DNA of 18,087 bases, taken from the NCBI GenBank assembly GCA_045592985.1, contig JAZNVU010000062.1, positions 1-18,087 on the forward strand. The letters are read 5' to 3'. The stretch's first letter is position 1; every line of letters begins with the position of its first letter. Source of the DNA: UMGS172 sp045592985. GTDB taxonomy: Bacteria; Bacillota; Clostridia; Oscillospirales; Acutalibacteraceae. Below, piece after piece: positions 1 to 6,934 of this stretch. Under the pieces are notes generated by a model that did not search any database, was not told the DNA's origin, and was given only the letters and a program-made list of their open reading frames with translations. A program made the translations under genes and the position numbers.

Positions 1-37
1 GCTCACAGAACGACATGGCTACGATCCGACTTGCAAT

Positions 38-97
38 ATGTAGGGACAGGCGTCCTCGACTGTCCGTTAAATCGACACAAGAACCTTCCCCTATGTA
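38..97. repeat. Possible short interspersed repeat with imperfect inverted ends
   Basis: The stretch holds a 6-bp hairpin, GGACAG (44-49) against CTGTCC (60-65). Its outer parts are loosely inverted: ATGTAGGGACAGG at 38-50 against the complement of CCTTCCCCTATGT near 85-97, about 9 of 13 positions agreeing. Its local composition is richer in GC than the AT-rich bases that follow. This is the style of small non-coding repeats common between genes in Clostridia. Only one copy is in this window, so repeat status is a guess from form. Confidence 0.3.
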
Positions 98-259
98 ACG
101 GTTACACAAATCAACATATATTTTTATTTATAATTTTAGTCACCCTCTACCAATAGCGTTATTGTATCCTGCACCACAACATATTGTGTATCGGGACAGT
201 TTTTACACAAAATTTTGTGATTTTTCGGCGAAAATTTGCGAAAAACTTTGGGATAACGC
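98..259. other. Intergenic stretch with no recognisable gene
   Basis: AT-rich sequence between the repeat-like element and the pfl promoter. It contains a small GTAAC-G-GTTAC palindrome at about 97-107. An open frame on the minus strand runs through here (136-372), but its first half is the reverse complement of the promoter and riboswitch and it has no convincing ribosome binding site. Nothing else in the stretch is recognisable. Confidence 0.5.
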
Positions 260-288
260 TTGACAACATCGGCATTATCGTATATAAT
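260..288 (+). promoter_or_regulatory. Sigma-A promoter of the pfl operon (perfect consensus)
   Basis: The -35 hexamer TTGACA lies at 260-265 and the -10 hexamer TATAAT at 283-288, with exactly 17 bp between them. The expected transcript start at about 294-296 falls immediately before the first paired base of the riboswitch P1 stem at 298, so promoter and aptamer support each other. Confidence 0.9.
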
Positions 289-297
289 GCATTCAAA

Positions 298-372
298 GCT
301 TTTACATGACTGACGGATTTCGCGGGTCACCGCGGGGGAGTGTGAAGCGTTTCTTGCCGACCGTCTGGGCAA
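298..372 (+). ncRNA. ZTP riboswitch (pfl RNA motif) aptamer
   Basis: The layout matches the ZTP/ZMP-sensing pfl motif. P1 is GCTTTTACA (298-306) with TGTGAAGC (341-348), with one bulged T and one G-U. P2 is CGCGG (321-325) with CCGCG (330-334) and a GTCA loop. Next come the conserved GGGGAGTG-like strand (335-342) and P3, TTGCC (354-358) with GGCAA (368-372). The P3 loop contains CCGTC (361-365), which pairs perfectly with GACGG (312-316) to form the family's pseudoknot. The 3' end CCGTCTGGGC corresponds to the conserved end of known members. ZTP riboswitches sense the purine intermediate that builds up when 10-formyl-THF is short and usually turn genes on. Here the aptamer precedes pyruvate formate-lyase, the gene type the motif is named for. 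Identified by eye; a covariance-model search would settle it. Confidence 0.88.
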
Positions 373-406
373 AATCAGTTCATTAAGAGCTGGTTTTGCC
401 CTTTTT
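367..406 (+). terminator. Riboswitch-controlled intrinsic terminator (expression platform)
   Basis: A 12-bp stem with one G-U pair (367-378 with 390-401) and an 11-nt loop is followed by CTTTTTG. Its first arm begins with GGGC (367-370), the same bases that close riboswitch stem P3 and form the conserved aptamer end. P3 and the terminator therefore cannot form together: ligand binding should block termination and let transcription reach pflB. This makes it an ON switch by sequence logic. Confidence 0.88.
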
Positions 407-442
407 GTTTGGGCAAATCAGCCCCTATTCAGGAGGATGTTT

Positions 443-2674
443 ATGGAACACATTAATTGGAACGGATTTATCTCCGGTGCTTGGAAAGATGAAATCAACG
501 TTAGAGATTTTATTCAAGTAAACTATAAGGAATATACAGGCGACCGTTCATTTTTAGCCGGCCCCACCGAACGTACAAACGAACTTATGAAAAAGGTTAA
601 AAACCTTTTTGCTCTTGAGCAACAGTTTGGCGGTGTTTTGGATATTGACACCACTACCGTTAGTTCTTTGACCAGTTATTCCCCCGGTTATATCGACAAA
701 GATAACGAACTTATTGTGGGACTTCAGACCAACCGTCCCTTAAAACGCGGTGTCAACCCCTTTGGCGGTATGAGAATGGTGCGTCAGGCTTGCGAGGCTT
801 ACGGATACAAAGTCAGCCGCAAGATTGAGGACGAATTCCAGTATCGCACCACCCATAATGACGGTGTTTTCAGAGCCTATACCGATGAAATGCGTCTTGC
901 CAGACGTTGCCACGTTATAACCGGTCTCCCCGATGCTTACGGCAGAGGAAGAATTATTGGCGACTACCGTCGTGTTGCTCTTTACGGTGTAGACCGACTT
1001 ATTGAAGAAAAGAAAAAAGATAAAAAGAACCTTGAAGCAGGTTGCTTTGATACCGCCACTATTCGTCTTGATGAAGAACTCCACAAACAGATAACTTTTT
1101 TGGGTTATCTTAAAGAAATGGCAGCAATGTACGGTTATGACATCAGCGGTCCTGCCGCCAATGCCAAAGAGGCAATTCAGTGGACATATTTTGCATACCT
1201 CGCCTCAATCAAAGAGCAAAACGGTGCCGCAATGTCTTTGGGCAGAGTAAGCACTTTCTTTGATATTTATATTGAGCGTGATATTGCCGCAGGTATTCTC
1301 ACCGAAGAAACCGCGCAGGAGTTGTTTGACGATTTTGTTATAAAACTTCGTATGGCAAGGCATTTGAGAACACCCGAATACAACGAACTGTTTGGCGGTG
1401 ACCCCATGTGGATAACCGAATCCGTCGGTGGTATGGGTGAAGACGGAAGAACACTTGTAACCAAGAGCAGTTTCAGAATGCTCAACACTTTATATACACT
1501 TGGTTCTTCACCCGAACCCAACCTTACCGTGCTTTGGGCTAACAGTTTGCCTGAGGGCTTTAAAAGTTTTTGTGCCGAGGTTTCTATCGACACCGATTCT
1601 ATTCAGTACGAGAACGATGATGTAATGCGTCCCGATTACGGTGACGATTATGCTATTGCCTGCTGTGTTTCTGCCATGAAAGTCGGCAAACAGATGCAGT
1701 TTTTCGGTGCGCGTTGCAACCTTGCGAAACTTTTGCTTATTGCCATTAACGGCGGTTATGATACCACAAGCGGTATACATATTGGTCCTCAGTTGCCTGT
1801 GCTTAGTGATGCTTGTCTGGATTTTGACACCGTTAAAGAACGTTTTGACATTTATGTAGAATGGATGGCTAAACTTTACGTCAACACCATGAACGTAATT
1901 CACTACATGCACGACAAATATGCCTATGAAAAAATTCAGATGGCTCTTCACGATACCGATGTTCACCGTTTCATGGCTTTTGGCGTTGCAGGACTTTCGG
2001 TTGTAACCGACTCTTTGAGTGCAATTAAGTATGCTAAGGTAACCCCCATAAAAGACGACAACGGCTTTATTGTTGATTTTGAAAGACATGGCGATTTCCC
2101 GAAATTTGGCAACGATGACGACCGTGTTGACCTTATTGCCAAGCAGTTGACCCACGAGTTTATAACCGAACTGCGCAAAACCAAGACTTACCGCGGTGCC
2201 GAGCATACCTTGTCAGTGCTGACTATTACCTCCAACGTAATGTACGGCAAAAACACCGGCGCTACCCCCGACGGACGTGAGGCAGGCGCTGCGTTTGCAC
2301 CCGGTGCCAACCCCATGCACAACCGTGAAGAAAACGGTGCATTGGCTTCACTCAACTCGGTTGCAAAGTTAAGTTATGATGACTGCCGCGACGGTATTTC
2401 TAACACCTTCTCGGTAACTCCCGACACTTTGGGTCACGACAAAACCGAGCGTACTGCCAACCTTGTCAGCATACTCGACGGTTACTTCCTTAAAAAAGCA
2501 CATCACATTAACGTTAATGTGCTTAACCGCGAAACACTTATAGAGGCTTATAACAACCCCGAAGCCTACCCCAACCTCACCATTCGTGTCTCGGGTTATG
2601 CAGTAAACTTCCACAAACTGTCAAAAGAACAGCAACGTGAAGTTATAAGCCGAACCTTCCACGAGGCAATGTGA
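443..2674 (+). CDS. pflB: Pyruvate formate-lyase (formate C-acetyltransferase), glycyl radical enzyme
   Basis: Cytoplasmic anaerobic enzyme converting pyruvate and CoA to acetyl-CoA and formate. From ATG at 443 the protein has 743 residues, close to the usual 750-760. The thiyl pair Cys-Cys is at residues 407-408 in a IACCVSAM context, and the radical glycine is at residue 718 in RVSGYAVNF near the C-terminus. Both hallmarks of a true PFL are intact, as opposed to diol dehydratase or choline lyase homologues. The start at 443 is chosen because AGGAGG (431-436) directly abuts another in-frame ATG at 437 and lies a normal 6 bp from 443. The gene follows a ZTP riboswitch and its stop overlaps the activase gene. 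This suggests the formate serves formyl-THF and purine synthesis as well as fermentation. Confidence 0.97.
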   Translation: MEHINWNGFISGAWKDEINVRDFIQVNYKEYTGDRSFLAGPTERTNELMKKVKNLFALEQQFGGVLDIDTTTVSSLTSYSPGYIDKDNELIVGLQTNRPLKRGVNPFGGMRMVRQACEAYGYKVSRKIEDEFQYRTTHNDGVFRAYTDEMRLARRCHVITGLPDAYGRGRIIGDYRRVALYGVDRLIEEKKKDKKNLEAGCFDTATIRLDEELHKQITFLGYLKEMAAMYGYDISGPAANAKEAIQWTYFAYLASIKEQNGAAMSLGRVSTFFDIYIERDIAAGILTEETAQELFDDFVIKLRMARHLRTPEYNELFGGDPMWITESVGGMGEDGRTLVTKSSFRMLNTLYTLGSSPEPNLTVLWANSLPEGFKSFCAEVSIDTDSIQYENDDVMRPDYGDDYAIACCVSAMKVGKQMQFFGARCNLAKLLLIAINGGYDTTSGIHIGPQLPVLSDACLDFDTVKERFDIYVEWMAKLYVNTMNVIHYMHDKYAYEKIQMALHDTDVHRFMAFGVAGLSVVTDSLSAIKYAKVTPIKDDNGFIVDFERHGDFPKFGNDDDRVDLIAKQLTHEFITELRKTKTYRGAEHTLSVLTITSNVMYGKNTGATPDGREAGAAFAPGANPMHNREENGALASLNSVAKLSYDDCRDGISNTFSVTPDTLGHDKTERTANLVSILDGYFLKKAHHINVNVLNRETLIEAYNNPEAYPNLTIRVSGYAVNFHKLSKEQQREVISRTFHEAM

Positions 2675-3384
2675 TGGGTAAGATACATTCAATTGAGACG
2701 CTCGGAGCCACCGACGGTCCGGGCGTCCGTTTTACTGTTTTTGTGCAAGGCTGTCCTTTAAGATGCGCTTGCTGTCACAATCCTGACACATGGGATATGA
2801 ACAGCGGCACCGAAGTTTCGGCTGACGAACTTGTGAAAAAGGCAGAACGGTATAAAGAATATTTTGGTGCTGTGGGCGGAGTTACCGTGTCTGGTGGTGA
2901 ACCGCTTATGCAGGCACAATTTGTGACCGAAATTTTTAACCTTTGCAAACAAAAAGGGATAAATACCTGCCTTGATACATCAGGCTGTATTTTAAATGAC
3001 GATGTCAAAGCGTTACTAAACGTCACCGACCTTGTCATGCTGGATATAAAATACACAACCGAGGAAAAATACAAAAAGTATGTCGGTTGCAGTCTTTCTG
3101 CCGCAACCGAGTTTTTAGACTACCTTGAATTTATCGAAAAACCATACTACATACGTCAGGTTATAATACCCGAACTTAATGACAAAGAAGAAGACATTGC
3201 CGAGTTAAAGGCTCTTTTAAAAAACAAAAAGCATCTTAAAAAGGTGGAACTTTTACCTTTTAAGAAACTTTGTCAAGTTAAATATGATGATTTGGGGTTA
3301 GAGTTTCCCTTAAAAAGCACACCTGAGCCTTCATCACAAAAAATGCAACAATTATATGAAAAAATACCTAAGGAATTATTATGA
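2674..3384 (+). CDS. pflA: Pyruvate formate-lyase activating enzyme (radical SAM)
   Basis: Uses SAM and a 4Fe-4S cluster to abstract hydrogen from the glycine of PflB and create its radical. The radical SAM cluster motif CxxxCxxC is at Cys27, Cys31 and Cys34 (GCPLRCACCHNP), followed by the glycine-rich SAM motif VSGGEP. The length of 236 residues is typical (E. coli PflA is about 246). The ATG at 2674 shares its first base with the TGA stop of pflB. A GTG three bases earlier (2671) is an alternative start. GAGG at 2663-2666 serves as ribosome binding site, so translation is coupled to pflB. It sits next to its obligate substrate, which supports the name over other glycyl-radical activases. 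Confidence 0.96.
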   Translation: MGKIHSIETLGATDGPGVRFTVFVQGCPLRCACCHNPDTWDMNSGTEVSADELVKKAERYKEYFGAVGGVTVSGGEPLMQAQFVTEIFNLCKQKGINTCLDTSGCILNDDVKALLNVTDLVMLDIKYTTEEKYKKYVGCSLSAATEFLDYLEFIEKPYYIRQVIIPELNDKEEDIAELKALLKNKKHLKKVELLPFKKLCQVKYDDLGLEFPLKSTPEPSSQKMQQLYEKIPKELL

Positions 3385-4709
3385 ACATTAAATTATCTGA
3401 CCATTTTACCTATGGTAAACTGATAAGATTCACTCTACCGTCAATGGTAATGCTGATATTTACGTCTATCTACGGTGTGGTTGACGGGTATTTTGTATCC
3501 AACTTTGCAGGCAAAACACCTTTTGCCGCAGTCAACCTTATTATGCCGTTTTTAATGATACTCGGCACTGTAGGTTTTATGTTCGGTGCGGGCGGAAGTG
3601 CGCTTATCGGCAAAACTTTAGGCGAAGGCGACAATGACAAAGCCAACCGCTACTTTACGCTTTTTGTAATTGTATCGGTAGTGCTTTCGGTAGTTTTTGC
3701 CGCCGTTTCGTTCTTTTTTTTGCCCCAAATAGCACGGCTTTTGGGTGCTGAAGGCAGTTTGCTCGACGATGCTGTACTTTACGGCCGTATAATACTCATC
3801 GCCACTCCTGCATTCGTTTTACAGTTTGAATTTCAAAGCCTTTTTATCACAGCCGAAAAGCCTAAAATGGGACTACTTGTAACTATAGCATCGGGTGTTG
3901 CCAATATGGTACTTGATGCCCTACTTGTCGGCATTTTCCCATTTGGCCTAGTTGGTGCTGCGGTGGCCACTGCAATAAGTCAATTTATGGGCGGTGTTAT
4001 ACCTTTAGTTTACTTTAGCCATAAAAATACAAGCCTTCTTCAGTTTACTAAAACAAGTTTTGACGGCAAAGCACTTATTAGAGTATGTACTAACGGTTCG
4101 TCAGAACTTATGAGTAATATTTCAATGTCGGTCATAGGCATGCTCTATAATCTTCAACTGCTTAAGTTTTCAGGTGAAAACGGCGTTGCCGCATACGGTG
4201 TAATGATGTATGTAAGCATGATTTTTTCAGGTGCATTTATTGGATACTCCATAGGTACTGCACCGGTCGTAAGTTTTCACTATGGTGCTGTCAACACATC
4301 CGAACTTAAAAGTCTGCTAAAAAAAAGCACTGTTATACTGTCTGCGTTTGCCGTTGTTATGTGCCTTGCTGCCGAATTGCTTGCTGTTCCGCTTTCGAAA
4401 ATTTTCGTAGGCTACGATGCAGATTTGTTGGAACTTACCGTAAAAGGCTTCCGCATTTTCTCACTCTCATTCATCTTTATGGGTTTTGCTATTTTTGGCT
4501 CAGGTTTCTTTACAGCACTTAACGACGGACTGACTTCGGCACTTATCTCCTTCCTCCGTACACTTGTTTTCCAAGTCGCCGCTGTTTTGCTGTTGCCCAT
4601 TCTTTTCGGTGTGGACGGAATTTGGTGGTCTATCGTTATCGCTGAGGTTATGGCAGTAATCGTTTCTGCAATATTTTTGAAAATTAAACAGAAAAAATAT
4701 AATTACTGA
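3381..4709 (+). CDS. MATE family multidrug/organic cation efflux transporter
   Basis: A 442-residue, highly hydrophobic inner-membrane protein with the two-lobe pattern of MATE exporters, about twelve helices expected. Typical N-terminal features are a short amphipathic start, LIRFTLPSMV, then IYGVVDGYFVSNFAG, and the glycine-rich GAGGSALIGKTLGEGD after the second helix. MATE proteins expel organic compounds in exchange for Na+ or H+; the substrate cannot be read from sequence. The ATG overlaps the pflA stop as ATGA, with AAGGA about 6 bp upstream, so the gene is translationally coupled and part of the riboswitch-controlled operon. No terminator or promoter separates them. Its link to formate or purine metabolism is unknown. 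Confidence 0.9.
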   Translation: MNIKLSDHFTYGKLIRFTLPSMVMLIFTSIYGVVDGYFVSNFAGKTPFAAVNLIMPFLMILGTVGFMFGAGGSALIGKTLGEGDNDKANRYFTLFVIVSVVLSVVFAAVSFFFLPQIARLLGAEGSLLDDAVLYGRIILIATPAFVLQFEFQSLFITAEKPKMGLLVTIASGVANMVLDALLVGIFPFGLVGAAVATAISQFMGGVIPLVYFSHKNTSLLQFTKTSFDGKALIRVCTNGSSELMSNISMSVIGMLYNLQLLKFSGENGVAAYGVMMYVSMIFSGAFIGYSIGTAPVVSFHYGAVNTSELKSLLKKSTVILSAFAVVMCLAAELLAVPLSKIFVGYDADLLELTVKGFRIFSLSFIFMGFAIFGSGFFTALNDGLTSALISFLRTLVFQVAAVLLLPILFGVDGIWWSIVIAEVMAVIVSAIFLKIKQKKYNY

Positions 4710-4727
4710 CACTAAGGATGTGAATTT

Positions 4728-5435
4728 GTGAGTATAAAAGCAGTTTTATTTGACCTTGACGGCACTTTGTTACCGTTAAATCAGGACGAATTTGTTAAGT
4801 ATTATTTTAAAGGTTTATCATCTAAGTTGGCGACCAAAGGTTATGACCCCCAGAAACTTATAACCTCTATCTGGGCAGGCATAAACGCAATGCAAAACCA
4901 GCCCGATAAAACTAACGAGGACTCTTTTTGGGAATGTCTTGTAGGCATATTGGGTGACCAAATAAAGAATGATATTCCCTACTTTGAGGAATATTATGAA
5001 AACGATTTTGACAAAATATCGGCAATCTGTGGTTGCAATAGCCAAGCCGACGAAACGGTAAAAATGTTAAAGTCAAAAGGTATAACGGTCATACTTGCAA
5101 CTAACCCTGTATTCCCTGCCATTGCAACACATAAGCGTATGAAATGGGCAGGACTTGACCTTAATGATTTTTCACTTGTCACAACCTACGAAAACTCAAA
5201 ATGTATAAAGCCCAGTCCCGAATATTATCATGAAATTCTTGAAAAATTTGACCTTAAACCTTCGGAGTGCATAATGGTCGGCAACGATGTTGATGACGAC
5301 ATGCCTGCAGAAAATTTGGGAATGAAGGTCTTTTTGCTGACTGACTGCCTTATTAATAAATCAGGCAAAGACATATCACTTTATCCCAACGGCAGTTTTA
5401 AAGAATTAAATGATTTTTTAAATCGCAATATTTAA
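4728..5435 (+). CDS. HAD-superfamily hydrolase (phosphatase)
   Basis: A 235-residue cytoplasmic phosphatase-like protein. Motif I is FDLDGTL with the nucleophile Asp9 and Asp11. Motif II is ILATNP after the cap, the conserved Lys is in KCIKPSPEYY, and motif IV is VGNDVDDDMPAE. The helical cap between motifs I and II (about residues 15-110) suggests a small-molecule phosphate ester substrate. The start is GTG at 4728 with AAGGA at 4714-4718. There is no in-frame ATG near it. It lies 18 bp after the MATE gene on the same strand and is the last gene before a terminator, so it should also be under riboswitch control. The substrate is unknown; a nucleotide or one-carbon related phosphate is only a guess from context. 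Confidence 0.85.
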   Translation: MSIKAVLFDLDGTLLPLNQDEFVKYYFKGLSSKLATKGYDPQKLITSIWAGINAMQNQPDKTNEDSFWECLVGILGDQIKNDIPYFEEYYENDFDKISAICGCNSQADETVKMLKSKGITVILATNPVFPAIATHKRMKWAGLDLNDFSLVTTYENSKCIKPSPEYYHEILEKFDLKPSECIMVGNDVDDDMPAENLGMKVFLLTDCLINKSGKDISLYPNGSFKELNDFLNRNI

Positions 5436-5441
5436 TAAAAA

Positions 5442-5490
5442 ATGCTCGTGTTTTACTCATAAAAGTTAAAAACACGGGCATAATTTTTTT
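5442..5490 (+). terminator. Intrinsic terminator ending the pfl operon
   Basis: A 13-bp stem (5442-5454 with 5469-5481, one G-U) has a 14-nt loop and is followed two bases later by seven T's (5484-5490). It begins just after the HAD stop codon. Confidence 0.9.
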
Positions 5491-5516
5491 GAATAAATAT
5501 TGAAAGGATGATAGTT

Positions 5517-5951
5517 TTGATAGAACAAGATACTATAAAACTTCTTCGTGAATGTGACGCCGGTGTTAAGATGGGCGTTGCCTCAATCGATGACGTAATG
5601 GGTTCGGTTCGTTCAGACTCTTTGAAACAATATCTCAACAAATGCAAAGACGAGCATGAAAATTTAAGTTCAGAAATTCAGCAGGAACTTGACCGTTTCC
5701 ACGATGACGGCAAAAATCCCAATCCCATTGCAAAAGGAATGTCATGGATAAAAACCAACGTAAAGTTAGGTGTTGATGAATCCGACAGCACCGTTGCCGA
5801 CCTCATGACCGACGGTTGCAACATGGGCGTAAAGTCGCTCAACAAATACCTCAACCAATACAAAGCCGCCGATGAAAAGTCAAAGGATATAACAAAACGA
5901 CTTATAAATCTTGAAGAAAAACTAGCAGTTGATATCAGAGGATACCTTTAA
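5517..5951 (+). CDS. Small helical-bundle protein of unknown function (DUF2383/ferritin-like type)
   Basis: About 144 residues, soluble, rich in charged residues and almost entirely helical by composition, with no signal peptide or membrane segment. Two halves look alike in plan: an N-terminal pair of helices (IKLLRECDAGVKMGVASID) and a C-terminal pair (DGCNMGVKSLNKYLNQYK), joined by a GKNPNPIAKGMSW turn. This resembles a family common in Clostridia and distantly like DUF2383 or ferritin-like four-helix bundles. No clear set of iron ligands is seen, so no catalytic role is claimed. The start is taken as TTG at 5517, because GAAAGGA (5502-5508) overlaps the in-frame ATG at 5508, which leaves no spacing for it. 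The gene sits alone between two terminators. Confidence 0.75.
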   Translation: MIEQDTIKLLRECDAGVKMGVASIDDVMGSVRSDSLKQYLNKCKDEHENLSSEIQQELDRFHDDGKNPNPIAKGMSWIKTNVKLGVDESDSTVADLMTDGCNMGVKSLNKYLNQYKAADEKSKDITKRLINLEEKLAVDIRGYL

Positions 5952-5952
5952 C

Positions 5953-5991
5953 GCAAAAAAAACTTGAGATTTTGTAATCTCAAGTTTTTTT
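5953..5991. terminator. Bidirectional intrinsic terminator between convergent genes
   Basis: A perfect 11-bp stem, AACTTGAGATT (5961-5971) with AATCTCAAGTT (5976-5986), has a 4-nt loop. It is flanked by A's on the left and T's on the right, so it works for the plus-strand gene ending at 5951 and for the minus-strand regulator. The regulator's stop codon (5980-5982) lies within the stem. Confidence 0.92.
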
Positions 5992-6789
5992 CTTTTGTAA
6001 AGCATTTTTTCTGTACTCCTTTGGAGTCATGCCTCTTACTTTTAGAAAGCAACGGTCAAAGGTTCGCACCGAGTTGTAACCGACTGCATACGCCACCTCG
6101 GTAACGGTTTTATCACCGCTTTTCAAAATTTCAGCAGCACTTCTAACTCTTAACGAGTTGATATAATCATTAAAACCAATGTGCAATCTTTGACCAAATA
6201 AATGTGAAATATAATATCGGCTGATGTGCAGTTCATCAGCAATTGACTGCAGCGATATTTCATTTGCATAGTTCTCGTAGCAGTAATTGATTATAGCCTT
6301 GGCCATATCGGAATCGTAACTGACGTTTTTTACAAGCTTCATACTGCGACACAACTCACTCATTAATATCAGCAAACTTCCGCGCACCTCAGTCTCAGAA
6401 TATTCGTCGTTTCTTTTACGACATTCTACAATATTATCTATCGCCGATACTATTCTTTGGTTTTCTCCCGCATTTTTAAACACCGGGCTTTCAGGTACCA
6501 TGGTTTTAAATATGTTATTAAACTCGGGACACATGTCCGGCGAAATAATAACAATACTGTGCTCAACCGGTCGCACCTTGTCCAAATAATAGTGAATTTG
6601 ATTGGGAAAAGATATAAAAAGGTCTCCTGCTCCCATTTCTGCCTCTTTAGTATCTGCTACACCAACACTAACACCGGATGTTAAAAGCACAATTTCAATG
6701 TGACTGTGCAAATGCGGTGTTACCGATAGTGTTTTGGATATATTGCGCGCTTCGTAAGCCGATTTTTTATCTTCTAACTGAAAAAACAC
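5980..6789 (-). CDS. AraC/XylS family transcriptional regulator
   Basis: From GTG at 6789 the protein has 269 residues. The N-terminal cupin-like sensor (about 1-150) has HLHSHIEI at residues 26-33, the typical metal or sugar pocket strand. The C-terminal double helix-turn-helix (about 170-260) contains SLQSIADELHISRYYISHLF and the AraC signature VAYAVGYNSVRTFDRCFLKVRGMTPKEYR in consecutive helices. The GTG is preferred over an in-frame TTG at 6813 because GGGG of GGGGTGA (minus strand, 6794-6800) lies 7 bp before it. The gene is divergent from a sugar-redox operon starting at 6935, which is its likely target. Such regulators usually activate catabolic operons in response to a sugar; the effector is unknown here. 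Confidence 0.93.
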   Translation of the reverse strand: MFFQLEDKKSAYEARNISKTLSVTPHLHSHIEIVLLTSGVSVGVADTKEAEMGAGDLFISFPNQIHYYLDKVRPVEHSIVIISPDMCPEFNNIFKTMVPESPVFKNAGENQRIVSAIDNIVECRKRNDEYSETEVRGSLLILMSELCRSMKLVKNVSYDSDMAKAIINYCYENYANEISLQSIADELHISRYYISHLFGQRLHIGFNDYINSLRVRSAAEILKSGDKTVTEVAYAVGYNSVRTFDRCFLKVRGMTPKEYRKNALQKKKT

Positions 6790-6860
6790 AAAATCACCCC
6801 AAAGAAATAACAAACGAATTTTAAAAAGTGCAATATTTGTCCACTTTTTTCTATATTATA

Positions 6861-6897
6861 ACTTGTATTGTACTGCAAAATGCTATAAAATACAAGT
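6861..6897. promoter_or_regulatory. Inverted repeat in the divergent regulator/operon promoter region
   Basis: ACTTGTATT (6861-6869) and AATACAAGT (6889-6897) are perfect 9-bp inverted arms 19 bp apart, centred in the short region between the AraC-type gene and the operon. A TATAAA (6884-6889) lies inside for the plus strand, and a TATAAT on the minus strand (6855-6860) touches the left edge. No good -35 box accompanies either, as is usual for activator-dependent promoters. An operator role is inference. Confidence 0.45.
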
Positions 6898-6904
6898 AGT
6901 AATA

Positions 6905-6919
6905 AGCCAAAAGTTGGCT
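6905..6919 (+). other. Small hairpin just upstream of the ribosome binding site
   Basis: AGCCAA (6905-6910) and TTGGCT (6914-6919) form a 6-bp stem with a 3-nt loop, ending two bases before the AAGGAGG of the isomerase-like gene. It may shape the mRNA 5' end. No regulator is known for it. Confidence 0.35.
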
Positions 6920-6934
6920 AAAAGGAGGAAAATC

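Noticed and set aside
136..372. Minus-strand open frame of 78 codons upstream of pflB
   Set aside because: Half of it is the reverse complement of the consensus promoter and the riboswitch, and no good ribosome binding site precedes its start. A short real gene confined to 136-255 cannot be excluded but is not supported.
1508..2206. Long minus-strand open frame (232 codons) inside pflB
   Set aside because: It lies antisense to a fully conserved PFL reading frame containing the active-site cysteines; a codon-bias shadow.
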